A stretch of 64,000 bases of DNA from Ignavibacteria bacterium. GTDB taxonomy: Bacteria > Bacteroidota > Ignavibacteria > Kapaibacteriales > UBA2268. This document shows positions 9,895 to 20,354 of the stretch, piece by piece; the stretch's first letter is position 1; the number at the start of each line of letters is the position of its first letter. The stretch spans positions 90,496 to 154,495 of the forward strand of contig JAERMQ010000003.1 of assembly GCA_016844745.1 (NCBI GenBank). The letters run 5' to 3'. The notes under the pieces are model-generated. The model saw only the letters and a program-made list of their open reading frames with translations. It was not told where the DNA came from and made no database searches. The position numbers and the translations under genes were made by a program.

Positions 9895-10905
9895 TTGAAC
9901 AGGGAAGAATTAAAAATTGGAATTATCGGAGCCGGCGGCTGGGGAACTGCATTAGCTACGGTGCTCTCTGAAAATGTCCGTGAAGTTTTAATCTGGGCAA
10001 AAGAAGTATCTGTCTGCGCTGAAATTAACAGTTATAATACAAATTCCGTTTTCCTTCCCGGTGTGCTTTTACCTGAAAAAATACGGGCTACAAACCATTG
10101 TTATGAATTAGAAGATAGTGATTTATTCGTACTGACTATACCTACTCAATTTATTCGTAAATTTTTTTCGGAACATAGATTTCAATTAGGTGATAAGCCG
10201 GTTATTAATGGCGCTAAAGGTATAGAAAGAAAAACCCTACTTTTAGTATCGGAAATATTGCTGGATTGCGCTGGTATTTCTCCTGACAGGCATGTTATAT
10301 TGACCGGACCGAGCCACGCAGAAGAAGTCGCCCGGCGGATGCCAACTACTGTCGTTTGTGCTTCTGAGAATATTATTTTAGCAAAAGAAGTACAAAACAT
10401 TTTCTCAAACAAATCATTCCGTGTTTATACTTCGGAAGATGTAGTCGGATGCGAGATTGGCGGCGCTTTGAAGAATGTTATAGCAATTGCTGCCGGAGCG
10501 GTTGATGGTCTCGGATTAGGCGATAATACAAAAGCAGCGCTTATTACTCGCGGATTAGCTGAAATATCCCGGCTTGGTATATCTATGGGAGCAAATCCTC
10601 TTACATTTTCGGGATTATCAGGATTAGGCGATTTAATAGTAACCTGCAACAGCAGGCATAGCCGCAACCGTTCAGTAGGCGAGCAAATCGGAAAAGGGAA
10701 GAGCATGGCGGAAATTACGGCAAATATGCAGTCTGTTGCCGAAGGAGTAACAACAACCGAATCTGCATACCATTTATCGCAGAAACACAACGTAGAGATG
10801 CCAATCGTCGAACAGATGTATTTTGTCATCAATGGCCAGAAAAAGCCTCCTGAAGCCCTTGAATGCCTTATGAACCGCCAAACAAAATACGAGTGGTGGT
10901 GGTAA
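9895..10905 (+). CDS. gpsA: NAD(P)-dependent glycerol-3-phosphate dehydrogenase (TTG start)
   Basis: GAGGWGTALATVL, TGPSHAEEVARRMPTTVV, ALKNVIAIAAGAVDGLGLGDNTKAALITRG; abuts plsY. Confidence 0.95.
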   Translation: MNREELKIGIIGAGGWGTALATVLSENVREVLIWAKEVSVCAEINSYNTNSVFLPGVLLPEKIRATNHCYELEDSDLFVLTIPTQFIRKFFSEHRFQLGDKPVINGAKGIERKTLLLVSEILLDCAGISPDRHVILTGPSHAEEVARRMPTTVVCASENIILAKEVQNIFSNKSFRVYTSEDVVGCEIGGALKNVIAIAAGAVDGLGLGDNTKAALITRGLAEISRLGISMGANPLTFSGLSGLGDLIVTCNSRHSRNRSVGEQIGKGKSMAEITANMQSVAEGVTTTESAYHLSQKHNVEMPIVEQMYFVINGQKKPPEALECLMNRQTKYEWWW

Positions 10906-11042
10906 ATGATTTTATTAATTTCTACTTTATTATACAGTTGTCTTTCTGTTTAAAACATTCATAAATTCATTTCACAATAAACAAATTCCCCATTTCGTTT
11001 CTAATACTGTTTTTTTTACAATTTTTTGAAGATGATAAAAAT

Positions 11043-11768
11043 ATGATTAATCTTAATGTTAATATCGACCATGTTGCTACCGTCCGGCAAGCACGAGGCG
11101 GCACCGAACCCGACCCTGTCACAGCAGCGCTGAATGCTGAAATAGCCGGCGCTACCGGTATTGTCTGCCATCTTCGCGAAGACCGCCGTCATGTTAATGA
11201 CAGGGATGTTCGTGTTCTTCGGGATACCATACAAACGAAATTGGATTTGGAAATGGCTGCTAATGAGGAAATTATTAAAATTGCCCTGGATGTTAAACCC
11301 GATATGGTTACTATTGTTCCCGAAAACCGCAATGAGCTAACAACCGAAGGGGGATTGGATGTTGCCAAAAATATCGATAAAATGAAGCGTCTAACCGATA
11401 GAATGCATGAACGCAACATTTATGTTAGTCTTTTCATTGAGCCGGATGAAGCGCAAATCGAAGCATCGCTGATTGCCGGAGTGGATATGGTCGAGCTTCA
11501 CACGGGAAAATACGCTAATTTGAATACGCCTGAGGATATCAGAATCGAATATAATCACATAGCACGTGCCTCTGATTTTGCTTTCAAAGCCGGTTTGGAA
11601 GTTGCAGCAGGTCATGGTTTGAATTACTATAATACTCAAATGATTTGCCGCATTTCATCGATAAAGGAATTGAGTATCGGACATTCGATTATATCGCGTT
11701 CAATTTATTGCGGTATAGATAGAGCCGTTCGCGATATGATTGCTCTCATGAATACTTATTCAATGTAG
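11043..11768 (+). CDS. pdxJ: Pyridoxine 5'-phosphate synthase
   Basis: NVNIDHVATVRQARGG, HLREDRRHVNDRDV, EVAAGHGLNYYNT. Confidence 0.96.
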   Translation: MINLNVNIDHVATVRQARGGTEPDPVTAALNAEIAGATGIVCHLREDRRHVNDRDVRVLRDTIQTKLDLEMAANEEIIKIALDVKPDMVTIVPENRNELTTEGGLDVAKNIDKMKRLTDRMHERNIYVSLFIEPDEAQIEASLIAGVDMVELHTGKYANLNTPEDIRIEYNHIARASDFAFKAGLEVAAGHGLNYYNTQMICRISSIKELSIGHSIISRSIYCGIDRAVRDMIALMNTYSM

Positions 11769-11779
11769 CGGATTTAAGT

Positions 11780-11815
11780 TAATTACTAATTACTAATTAC
11801 TAATTACTAATTAAC
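11780..11815. repeat. Heptanucleotide tandem repeat (TTACTAA)n
   Basis: aattactaattactaattactaattactaatta, period 7. Confidence 0.9.
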
Positions 11816-11831
11816 CTAATCCAATAATTAA

Positions 11832-11878
11832 ACCTATAATCCTCAAATCCTATTAATCCTAATTCAGACAATTAACCA
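11832..11878 (+). repeat. ~47 bp direct repeat, copy 1
   Basis: aacctataatcctcaaatcctattaatcctaattcagacaattaaccat resembles 13099-13146. Confidence 0.65.
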
Positions 11879-11998
11879 TTGACCATTGACCATTGACCAT
11901 TGACCATTGACCATTGACCATTGACCATTGACCATTGACCATTGACCATTGACCATTGACCATTCCATTGACCATTGACCATTGACCATTGACCATTC
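11873..11998. repeat. Heptanucleotide tandem repeat (CCATTGA)n with one interruption
   Basis: accattgaccattgacc..., period 7, broken once at cattccattg. Confidence 0.95.
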
Positions 11999-12033
11999 AA
12001 AATTATGCCTTATAATCCATGTTTCATAATTAA

Positions 12034-12897
12034 TTAGATGTGTGCTTTTCCCGTCTTTTTCGAAACAACCTTTTTTAATTTTAGTAATCTTTCTTTAAGC
12101 TGAATAATAGCTTTATCATTTTCATCGGTATCCATTGCTGTTGATTCCAACTCTTCAATTTTATTGATAATCTTTGTTATAGCTTCCTGAAGATTCCTGA
12201 TAACAATTTTAGACTTCCTTTCTTTCTCTTTCTTCTTTTTGCTGTCACCAAGAGCAGCTTTAAGTTTATCAAATATCCCAGCACCAATCAAGGGAGCTAC
12301 ACCAACACCCATTACTAATTCAGGTTCTAAACCTAATGCTACTAATCCATTTGTTATACCTGCAGCGCTTAAACTAATTATCGTACCGCTGAAATATACT
12401 GCTGAAATTGGAATGCCGGCTTCTTTCAATGCTAAGGCAACTTTTAGTAAAGCATTTCCGGCTGTTTCATCATCCATTTCCTCGTGAATTATGCGCTTAC
12501 TTTCCTCGATAAAGAAAATTACCGCATCCAATTGATTCCCTGCAATGTTAAGTTCCAAACATACAGTATCGAGGAATTGGTGCTCCTGAGTTACTATAAT
12601 TTCGTCAGCCAAAACTACTTCGACAACTCCAACCAAAACTGCAAAACGTAATTCATCCTTTCCTTCTGCAATTGTTCTGAGACACTCTTCAGGTTCAGGT
12701 GGATTCAGTACGAAATTACGAACAGTATCCTTGTTTTTTGCTGCAAGGATGTCTAAATCGATAAACTCATAGATAGTCTGAAGTTCTTCTTTTTCAAGAA
12801 TGGAGTCTGCTATTCCGGCAGAGAATAATAAACCGTAGAATGCTACCAATTGTTCTTGCGGTATAGACTTTAAATCAAAATGCTCCATTATCAACAA
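12034..12897 (-). CDS. TerB-like domain protein with Gly-rich hydrophobic segment and C-terminal coiled coil
   Basis: N-terminal helical/acidic TerB-like region (LVAFYGLLFSAGIADSILEKEELQTIYEFI), hydrophobic SAVYFSGTIISLSAAGITNGLVALGL, Lys/Glu-rich tail. Confidence 0.5.
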   Translation of the reverse strand: MLIMEHFDLKSIPQEQLVAFYGLLFSAGIADSILEKEELQTIYEFIDLDILAAKNKDTVRNFVLNPPEPEECLRTIAEGKDELRFAVLVGVVEVVLADEIIVTQEHQFLDTVCLELNIAGNQLDAVIFFIEESKRIIHEEMDDETAGNALLKVALALKEAGIPISAVYFSGTIISLSAAGITNGLVALGLEPELVMGVGVAPLIGAGIFDKLKAALGDSKKKKEKERKSKIVIRNLQEAITKIINKIEELESTAMDTDENDKAIIQLKERLLKLKKVVSKKTGKAHI

Positions 12898-13002
12898 CCC
12901 CGTAAGTTGAACATGTAAAAAACATTGATTACAATTTAATTAGTCTTTATGCTAATACAAAATAATAAAATTTCCTATCAAATCAAAATAACACTAAATA
13001 AT

Positions 13003-13094
13003 TGTCAATTGTCAATTGTCAATTGTCAATTGTCAATGGTTAATGGTTAATGGTTAGTGGTCAATGGTTAATTGTTAATGGTCAATGGTTAATG
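13003..13094. repeat. Heptanucleotide tandem repeat (TCAATTG/TCAATGG/TTAATGG)n
   Basis: Period-7 run in inverse orientation to the 11873-11998 tract. Confidence 0.9.
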
Positions 13095-13098
13095 AAAA

Positions 13099-13146
13099 AT
13101 CATATAATCCTTTAATCTTACAAATCCTAATTCAGACAACTAATCA
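13099..13146 (+). repeat. ~47 bp direct repeat, copy 2
   Basis: atcatataatcctttaatcttacaaatcctaattcagacaactaatcat. Confidence 0.65.
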
Positions 13147-13267
13147 TGGTTCAGACAATTTTTCCAATCCGTGAAACTTTTAACAAAATATTCCGTAATA
13201 CACTACGTCAGACGGTAAATCAATGTAAAGTAACTGACAGAGTGTTCAATTTATAACGGTAAATAAA

Positions 13268-13960
13268 ATGGGTGTAGTTGAAAGACGTGAACGTGAGAAA
13301 GAGCAAAGACGGCAGCAAATTATGGATGCCGGGGAGAAAGTATTTCTCGCTCACGGAATCAATATGACCACAATGGAGCAAATATCCAACGAATGTGAAA
13401 TCAGTCGTGGAACGATTTATCTTTACTTTAAAAATAAAGAAGAGATATTTCAAACCATTGTTATCAAAGCTCTCGATATTCTATATTCAATTATGTATGC
13501 CAAAGCCCATGAATGTAGTGATTCCGAATCAAAATTAAGAGCGATTGGCGAGGCATATCTGGAATTCCACGCTCAATATCCATCATATTTCAAACTTATC
13601 AATTTAATGGATAACCATAAAAATTTTGATTTTGAATCAGGTGGATTAATTCTTCAACTTTTGGAAAAATCAAACAAAGTATGGGGATTAATTGTAGAGG
13701 TTATAACTTCAGGAATCGAAGCAGGGGAGTTTACTAAAGATATAAAACCATTCGATTTTGCTATACTAATTTGGGCTTCGAGCAGCGGAGTGATTAACGT
13801 GATTGACCATTTTAAAAGCTCTCATATTAATTGTAATAATGACATGGAAGTCGAATCTCCGGAATATTGCAATCATTTGAATATAGTTAATTTGGATTTG
13901 GAGGAACTCTTTACTAATCTGATGGAAGCGCATATTAATTCAATAAAAATACATAAATAG
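13268..13960 (+). CDS. TetR/AcrR-family transcriptional regulator
   Basis: N-terminal HTH: IMDAGEKVFLAHGINMTTMEQISNECEISRGTIYLYFKNKEEIF; precedes RND efflux genes. Confidence 0.92.
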   Translation: MGVVERREREKEQRRQQIMDAGEKVFLAHGINMTTMEQISNECEISRGTIYLYFKNKEEIFQTIVIKALDILYSIMYAKAHECSDSESKLRAIGEAYLEFHAQYPSYFKLINLMDNHKNFDFESGGLILQLLEKSNKVWGLIVEVITSGIEAGEFTKDIKPFDFAILIWASSSGVINVIDHFKSSHINCNNDMEVESPEYCNHLNIVNLDLEELFTNLMEAHINSIKIHK

Positions 13961-13987
13961 TTTTTAATAATAATTTTATAAGGAAAA

Positions 13988-15373
13988 ATGAAAAAGTTGA
14001 TTTTGTTAATGTTTATTGTATCTATATTAGTAAGTATTATTTCTCCGCTTGGCGCTCAGGAAGTGGACTCGTATTTGAAAAGTTATATAAAGCTTGGATT
14101 AAATAAAAATCTTGAATTAGGCAGTGCAAAGCAGAATTTAATAGCATCGGCTGCAAGGGAAGACCAGGCATTTTCGAATTTTCTACCCAAGTTGGAAATA
14201 AATAGCCGTTACACGCGTGCAGGCGGTGGCAGGAGCTTTGTATTTCCTCTTGGTACAATGATGAATGCATTATATGATTCCGTAGGTATTGATATGAAAT
14301 TGAACGACGAAACTGTTCCATTCCTCCGCCCGGAAGAGCAGGATACAAAGCTCGAATTGGTGCAGCCGATTTTCAATTATGCTATTTTATATGCTTATGA
14401 TGCATCGAACCAGATGAAGAAGAGCGAACATTCGGGATATAGAGTCTCAGAACTTAATATTGCAGAGCAGATAATTACTCAATATTACAATTGTGCAAAA
14501 GCACGAAAATTAGTGGAAATCGGGAACTTTGTTATTGCATTAGTTAATGAAAATCTGTCTGTGGCTCAAAAGCTGTACAATGTTGGAAAAGCGCCGAAAA
14601 CGGATGTCCTAAGGGCAGAAGTCCAGGTATCATCGGCAAATCAGGAACTTTCCACAGCAAAAAATATGGCAACATTGAGTCGTGGCGCTTTTAACACTAC
14701 GCTAAACAGACCGCATGAGACCGAAGTATTATTTGATTCGGTTACGGCAGAAATGCTCCTGAATCCTGAATTCAAAAGAAATCTTGAATTCGGAAAAACC
14801 ATGGATGAGGCAATTGCGGCAGGCATGCAGGTAAGACCGGAATTTGATAAACTGAATTATGATATTGGTACATTGAAATCCATTAAAAAGGGCTACTATT
14901 CCGATTATCTGCCGTCTTTAACGTTAGTTGCAGACTATGGTATTCAAGGAGAAAAATACAAGTGGGATAAGGAAAGCCGCTATTGGATGGTATCCGGCAT
15001 GTTCAAATGGAATTTATTTTCCGGATTTGCATCGAATGCCAAGCAGCAGGAAACAGAGGCTCAGATTAACTCCCTGAATATGATGAATGAAAATGTGAAG
15101 CAATTAATCACTCTGGAAATAAAGAACAATTATTTGAACTATACATCGGCATTCAGTCAATACGATGTTGCAGTGAAGACGTACCGTTCGGCAGAAGAGA
15201 ATTACAGGTTGACAAAGAAAAGTTATGAGCAGGGAATGGCGCCGTTCATCAGCTTATTAGATGCTGAAACAACTTTGAATGTATCGATGGAGAATTTATT
15301 TGTCACTTACTACGAAATTTTAACGACTAAATGGAAATTGAAGAAAAGTATTGGTTTGATAAATAATGAATAA
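13988..15373 (+). CDS. TolC-family outer membrane efflux protein
   Basis: Signal peptide, OEP-like helices, operon position before RND adaptor and pump. Confidence 0.88.
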   Translation: MKKLILLMFIVSILVSIISPLGAQEVDSYLKSYIKLGLNKNLELGSAKQNLIASAAREDQAFSNFLPKLEINSRYTRAGGGRSFVFPLGTMMNALYDSVGIDMKLNDETVPFLRPEEQDTKLELVQPIFNYAILYAYDASNQMKKSEHSGYRVSELNIAEQIITQYYNCAKARKLVEIGNFVIALVNENLSVAQKLYNVGKAPKTDVLRAEVQVSSANQELSTAKNMATLSRGAFNTTLNRPHETEVLFDSVTAEMLLNPEFKRNLEFGKTMDEAIAAGMQVRPEFDKLNYDIGTLKSIKKGYYSDYLPSLTLVADYGIQGEKYKWDKESRYWMVSGMFKWNLFSGFASNAKQQETEAQINSLNMMNENVKQLITLEIKNNYLNYTSAFSQYDVAVKTYRSAEENYRLTKKSYEQGMAPFISLLDAETTLNVSMENLFVTYYEILTTKWKLKKSIGLINNE

Positions 15374-15374
15374 C

Positions 15375-15550
15375 GAAAAGTGAAAGTGAAAAGTGAAAGT
15401 GAAAAGTGAAAAGTGAAAGTGAAAAGTGAAAAGTGAAAGTGAAAAGTGAATGTGAAAGTGAATGTGAAAGTGAATGTGAAAAGTGAATGTGAAAAGTGAA
15501 TGTGAAAAGTGAATGTGAAAGTGAAAGTGAAAGTGAAAGTGAAAAGTGAA
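15375..15550. repeat. Mixed 6/7-bp tandem repeat (GTGAAA(A))n inside an efflux operon
   Basis: gaaaagtgaaagtgaaaagtgaaagtg... starting right after the tolC-like stop codon. Confidence 0.93.
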
Positions 15551-15609
15551 TATGACTAATGAAGAATAAAAATAATCAAAAATAAAATAATTTTAATTGG
15601 GAGAAAAAA

Positions 15610-16701
15610 ATGAAAAAAGGTAAATTAATCTTATGGACAGTAGTCTTAGGATTCATCGCAATATTCGTCATCAAAGTTTTGTCGAAAACATCAGACGGCA
15701 AAGCTGCGCCGGAAGCACCGGTATTTGCCGTAACGACACAGCAGGTGCAGGTCGGTAAGATTGATGGTATTATGAATTACACAGGTACAGTCGAAGGTAT
15801 CGCAGAAGCTGCAATTATTTCGCAAACTGCAGGTGTAATCGAAAAAGTAAATTTCAATGTTGGGCAGAGGGTAGCAGCAGGCTCTGTATTGGCAGTAATT
15901 GAGAATGTTCAACAGAAAGCAGCCACTGAACAAGCCGGCGCTGCTGTATTGGCAGCAGAAACGGGATACGAAAAAGCAAAGAATGATTTAGCGAGGATTG
16001 AATCATTATTCAGCCAGAACGTAGCAACAAAGGATAACCTTGAAATGTCACAACTTGGCGTTAAGTCGGCACTGGCTCAATTAAAAGGAGCGCAGGCAGC
16101 ACAAAAAGTCGCTGAAAAACAATTAGCTGATACTTATATTAAAGCAACAATATCAGGCGCAGCAGCTACCAAGGATATCAATGTTGGTGGCACGATTGCA
16201 CCCGGTATGAGAGTTACCCAGGTTGTCGATTTATCGAAGCTTAAAATTAAAATCAATGTTAATGAAAACGATGTTGCAAAAATTATTGTCGGGAAACGTG
16301 TTGATGTACGTATCGATGCATATCCCGATAAAATATTCGAAGGAAAAATCGCAACCATAGGGCTGTTTGCAGGAATAAATGTACGTACATATCAGGTTGA
16401 GGTTCTGCTTGATAATCGTAATACTCACGAAATCAAATCGGGAATGTTCGCACGGTGCCAAATTATGACTCAATCTAATGAAAACGCATTAATCGTTCCG
16501 GAAACGGCTGTGACACTGAATAATGACGGCAGCGCCAATGTGTTTGTAATTGATAACGGAAAAGCTTTCTTGAAAAAAGTAATAGTTGGATTAAAGAATG
16601 CCGGGAAGTATGAAATTACTTCTGGTATCGCACCGGGTGCTAAGGTAGCCGTACTTGGTAAAGAGCGTTTAGCCGACGGAATGATAGTCAGGGAGAAGTA
16701 G
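15610..16701 (+). CDS. RND efflux periplasmic adaptor subunit (HlyD/MFP family)
   Basis: Barrel-sandwich/lipoyl-like AGVIEKVNFNVGQRVAAGSVLAVIE, helical hairpin, C-terminal MFP region. Confidence 0.92.
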   Translation: MKKGKLILWTVVLGFIAIFVIKVLSKTSDGKAAPEAPVFAVTTQQVQVGKIDGIMNYTGTVEGIAEAAIISQTAGVIEKVNFNVGQRVAAGSVLAVIENVQQKAATEQAGAAVLAAETGYEKAKNDLARIESLFSQNVATKDNLEMSQLGVKSALAQLKGAQAAQKVAEKQLADTYIKATISGAAATKDINVGGTIAPGMRVTQVVDLSKLKIKINVNENDVAKIIVGKRVDVRIDAYPDKIFEGKIATIGLFAGINVRTYQVEVLLDNRNTHEIKSGMFARCQIMTQSNENALIVPETAVTLNNDGSANVFVIDNGKAFLKKVIVGLKNAGKYEITSGIAPGAKVAVLGKERLADGMIVREK

Positions 16702-16702
16702 A

Positions 16703-19700
16703 ATGAAATTGACGGAAATAGCAATTAAACGCCCAGCGTTTATGACGATGATATTTGTTGGTTTGGCAGTAATCGGATTATACAGTTATTTAAAAATGGG
16801 TGTTGACCTTCTGCCGAAAATGGATTTCCCGATGGTATTAGTCAATATCATTTACCCGGGGGCAGGACCAAAGGAAGTCGAATCGCAAGTGGCTAAGCCT
16901 GTAGAGGAGATATTAGCATCGGTTAATGGTATGAAGGCTCTCAGGACATTTTCAAATGAAAACGTTGCATTTGTTCTTTGTGAATTTACTATGTCAACCA
17001 ATGCAGATGTGGCATTGAATGATGTTGAAAGAAAAATCAACTCGATTAAAGGTCAATTACCGAAGGAAATTTTGCAGCCTCAGGTATTTAAAAGCGATAT
17101 GAATGATTTGCCTATTATTCGTTTAGCAATAACTGCGAATATGCAGCCAATACAATTATTCCAATTTATTAAGGATAAAATCAAGCCGCGAATCGAGCAG
17201 GTAGAAGGAGTTTCGATAGTCAATATAGTAGGTGGGAAAGAAAGGGAAATCCGCGTCGAAGTTGATAATGACAAGCTGCGTGCAAATAATCTGTCAATTT
17301 CACAAGTCACCCAGGTTATCGGCTCGGAAAATATCGATTTCCCGACGGGTAAAGTTTTGGAAGAGAAGCGTGATTTCACCGTTCGATTGGAAGGAAAATA
17401 CAAGGATATCGAAACAATTAAAAACACTATTCTATATTCATCCCCTCAGGGAAATGTAATGGTGAAGGATGTTGCAAATGTTATCGATACATATAAAGAA
17501 AATTATACTATGAGTCGCCTGAACGGCACATCCGGAATTGGTATGATTATCCAGAAAGCATCGGATGCAAATGCTGTTAAAACAAGCGAAAGAATCAATG
17601 AAACGATAAAGAAATTAACAGAGGAGTTTAAGGAAAACAACCTGAAATTTACAATATCTGTTGATGTAACACAATTTACAAAGGATTCCAGGAACGATGT
17701 TTTGAAGGATTTGGGAATAGCTATTTTGATGGTTGCTTTGGTACTTTTCTTTTTCCTTCATAATATAAAAAATGCGTTTATTGTGATTTTATCGATACCT
17801 ACATCACTCCTATCGGCAATTATCATGATGTATGTTTTTGGATTTACAGTAAATTTAATTACGTTAATGGCTCTGACTCTTGTTATAGGAATCCTTGTTG
17901 ATGATTCGATAGTTGTATTGGAAAATATTCACCGGCATCTTCAAATGGGGGAAGACCCAAAAACCGCTGCTATCAATGGAAGAAGCGAAATCGGGTTGGC
18001 TGCTATTGCTATAACACTTGTCGATGTAGTGGTATTCCTGCCAATAGCAATGTTAACCGGAATTGTAGGAATGATATTTCGTGAATTCGGATTGACAGTG
18101 GTTGTAGCAACGTTATTTTCATTGTTTGTTTCATTTACCTTGACACCTTTATTAGCCTCCCGCTGGTCAAAAGTCGTTGATTACTCAAATGAATCATTAA
18201 TGGGAAGATTTATTTTAAAGTTCAATGAATACGAGCAAAAGATAATAAACAAATACCGTATTCTGCTTGCGTGGGCGCTGGGACACAGGAAAACAGTTGT
18301 AATAGTTAGCATCTTACTTTTTGTATCAAGTTTGACCTTTATTCCATTGGGTTTGATTGGTAACGAATTTATGCCGGAAATAGACCGCGGTGAATTTGCA
18401 TTAAACCTGGAAATGCCGCAAGGAACAAATATAATTGAAAACGATAAAGCTACGAAAAAAATTGAACAACTTGTTATGAGTACAGGCGAGGTAGAACGCT
18501 GCTATACTGTTGTAGGAAGAAATGAAGGAGCATGGGGGGATATTAACCGGGCAAATAACAGCCAGCTTCAAATCAAACTTTACCCGAAGAAAAAACGAAG
18601 ACCAACTCAAATTGTTATTAATAATTATTTGGCAATGGCACATTCCGTACCGGGAATAAAAGCTACGGCACAGCTCATAGGGCTGTTCGGCACTACAGAT
18701 GAAACTCCTATTTGGATTGAAGTCAAAGGAGTCGAACTTGAAAAAATCATTCCTGTTTCTGAAGAAGTTCAGAAAATAGTCGAGAAAACCCGAGGAGCAA
18801 GAGATGTTAAATCTTCGTGGGAAGAAGGACAGCCGGAAGTGAAAGTTGTTGTTGACCGGATAAAATGTGCGACTTATAATCTGTCCCTTGGAGAAGTTGC
18901 ATATTCTCTTCGTAATGCTTTCGAAGGTGATAATCAAAGTAAATTCAAGGAAGGCGATACCGAATATGACCTACGTGTTATGATGTCCCGGAAGAATAGG
19001 GATAATCCCGATGATGTAGCCAATACAAATATCATGAACAGATTCGGTCAAATGGTTAAACTTTCGGATGTAGCACATATATACTTTGGCAAAGGTCCTT
19101 CACAGATACAAAGAAAGGACAGGTCAAGAGTTATCAGTATTCTCGCTAATCTTGATAATACAAGACCACTCAGCGAAGTAACCCAGGAAATCGAGAGCAA
19201 ATTCAACAAAATCAATAAACCGGTTGGAGTAACAATTAAGTTATCCGGTCAGGCGGAAGATATGGGCACAATGTTTACTGATATGTTGATTGCAATCGCT
19301 TTCGCAGTGTTGTTTGTATATATGATTATGGTCAGCCTTTTTGAATCCTTCTCTTTGCCGTTCATAATTATGTTTTCATTGCCGGTAGCTTTATTCGGAG
19401 CGATGATGGGATTGTTCTTCTCGAATTTAAATATGAATATGTTCTCGATGATTGGAGTACTTCTATCGATGGGACTTGTTACGAAGAACGGTATTCTTCT
19501 TGTAGATTATACCAATACGCTTCGTTCGAGAGGTCTTTCCGTTAAGGATGCATTAATAGAAGCCGGGGCAACACGCTTGCGTCCAATCGTTATGACAACA
19601 TTAACTATGGTATTCGGAATGATGCCTCTTCTTTTGGCTCGTGGTGGAGCCGGGGACATGAGGAGTGGAATAGCAGCAGTTGTGATAGGAGCTTTGATTA

Positions 19701-19864
19701 GCTCAACATTGTTAACACTTGCTTTAGTTCCGGTAGTATATTCATTGGTTGATAGTTGGAAGGAACGTATTCCCGCTTTCCTCAGGAAAGTCCTGTTCTT
19801 AGGGGAAAAGAAACCGAAAATAGAGCCGTCATATACACGCAGTATAGCAGATGAAACAATTTAG
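16703..19864 (+). CDS. RND efflux transporter permease (AcrB/HAE1-like)
   Basis: 1053 aa; KRPAFMTMIFVGLAVIGLYSYLKMGVDLLPKMDFP, GNEFMPEIDRGEF, two sets of TM helices. Confidence 0.95.
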   Translation: MKLTEIAIKRPAFMTMIFVGLAVIGLYSYLKMGVDLLPKMDFPMVLVNIIYPGAGPKEVESQVAKPVEEILASVNGMKALRTFSNENVAFVLCEFTMSTNADVALNDVERKINSIKGQLPKEILQPQVFKSDMNDLPIIRLAITANMQPIQLFQFIKDKIKPRIEQVEGVSIVNIVGGKEREIRVEVDNDKLRANNLSISQVTQVIGSENIDFPTGKVLEEKRDFTVRLEGKYKDIETIKNTILYSSPQGNVMVKDVANVIDTYKENYTMSRLNGTSGIGMIIQKASDANAVKTSERINETIKKLTEEFKENNLKFTISVDVTQFTKDSRNDVLKDLGIAILMVALVLFFFLHNIKNAFIVILSIPTSLLSAIIMMYVFGFTVNLITLMALTLVIGILVDDSIVVLENIHRHLQMGEDPKTAAINGRSEIGLAAIAITLVDVVVFLPIAMLTGIVGMIFREFGLTVVVATLFSLFVSFTLTPLLASRWSKVVDYSNESLMGRFILKFNEYEQKIINKYRILLAWALGHRKTVVIVSILLFVSSLTFIPLGLIGNEFMPEIDRGEFALNLEMPQGTNIIENDKATKKIEQLVMSTGEVERCYTVVGRNEGAWGDINRANNSQLQIKLYPKKKRRPTQIVINNYLAMAHSVPGIKATAQLIGLFGTTDETPIWIEVKGVELEKIIPVSEEVQKIVEKTRGARDVKSSWEEGQPEVKVVVDRIKCATYNLSLGEVAYSLRNAFEGDNQSKFKEGDTEYDLRVMMSRKNRDNPDDVANTNIMNRFGQMVKLSDVAHIYFGKGPSQIQRKDRSRVISILANLDNTRPLSEVTQEIESKFNKINKPVGVTIKLSGQAEDMGTMFTDMLIAIAFAVLFVYMIMVSLFESFSLPFIIMFSLPVALFGAMMGLFFSNLNMNMFSMIGVLLSMGLVTKNGILLVDYTNTLRSRGLSVKDALIEAGATRLRPIVMTTLTMVFGMMPLLLARGGAGDMRSGIAAVVIGALISSTLLTLALVPVVYSLVDSWKERIPAFLRKVLFLGEKKPKIEPSYTRSIADETI

Positions 19865-19913
19865 AGAAAATAATTAATTACTTTTTCATAGTAAATGATT
19901 ATATAAAAATAAA

Positions 19914-19950
19914 AATCCGGTTGCCTTTTTGGGACCGGATTGTTTATTTT
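19914..19950 (+). terminator. Putative intrinsic terminator after the RND operon
   Basis: AATCCGG...CCGGATT stem followed by tgtttatttt. Confidence 0.6.
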
Positions 19951-20027
19951 AAACTCTAAAAAGTATTTTTAGTGAAAATTATCTTCCAAAATCGGAATTT
20001 TAAAATGAGAAATATCAAGGATTTACT

Positions 20028-20051
20028 AATTCCAAAGTGTACTTTGGAATT
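20028..20051. repeat. Perfect 11-bp inverted repeat
   Basis: AATTCCAAAGT-gt-ACTTTGGAATT, followed by T-rich sequence. Confidence 0.7.
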
Positions 20052-20242
20052 CAATTTTTTGTTTTTTTGATAAGACTCAAGAAATTTTTTTTTCTTAAAA
20101 TTTGGAAAATAAAAATTTTCTTTTTATATTTGCTATTATACTAATTTGATGTATAATTTAAATTTCTTTTTTTTCTCTAAATTGATAAAAGTGTTGATTG
20201 AAGCTATTATAAAAATAGAATAAATCCCTGAATAAGAAAAAA

Positions 20243-20274
20243 AATATCTTATTCTTTAGGGAGAATAAGATATT
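20243..20274. repeat. Perfect 13-bp inverted repeat hairpin
   Basis: AATATCTTATTCT-ttaggg-AGAATAAGATATT. Confidence 0.75.
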
Positions 20275-20354
20275 CGTAGTAGATGAAAGACCGTTCTTTG
20301 ACAATTAGTCGAAAACCGGAAATCAAAAATAACTCAGCAATAATCTTGCCATGT

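Noticed and set aside
11873-13094. CRISPR-like repeat array
   Set aside because: Units are contiguous heptamers with no spacers and no cas genes nearby; these are simple tandem repeats.
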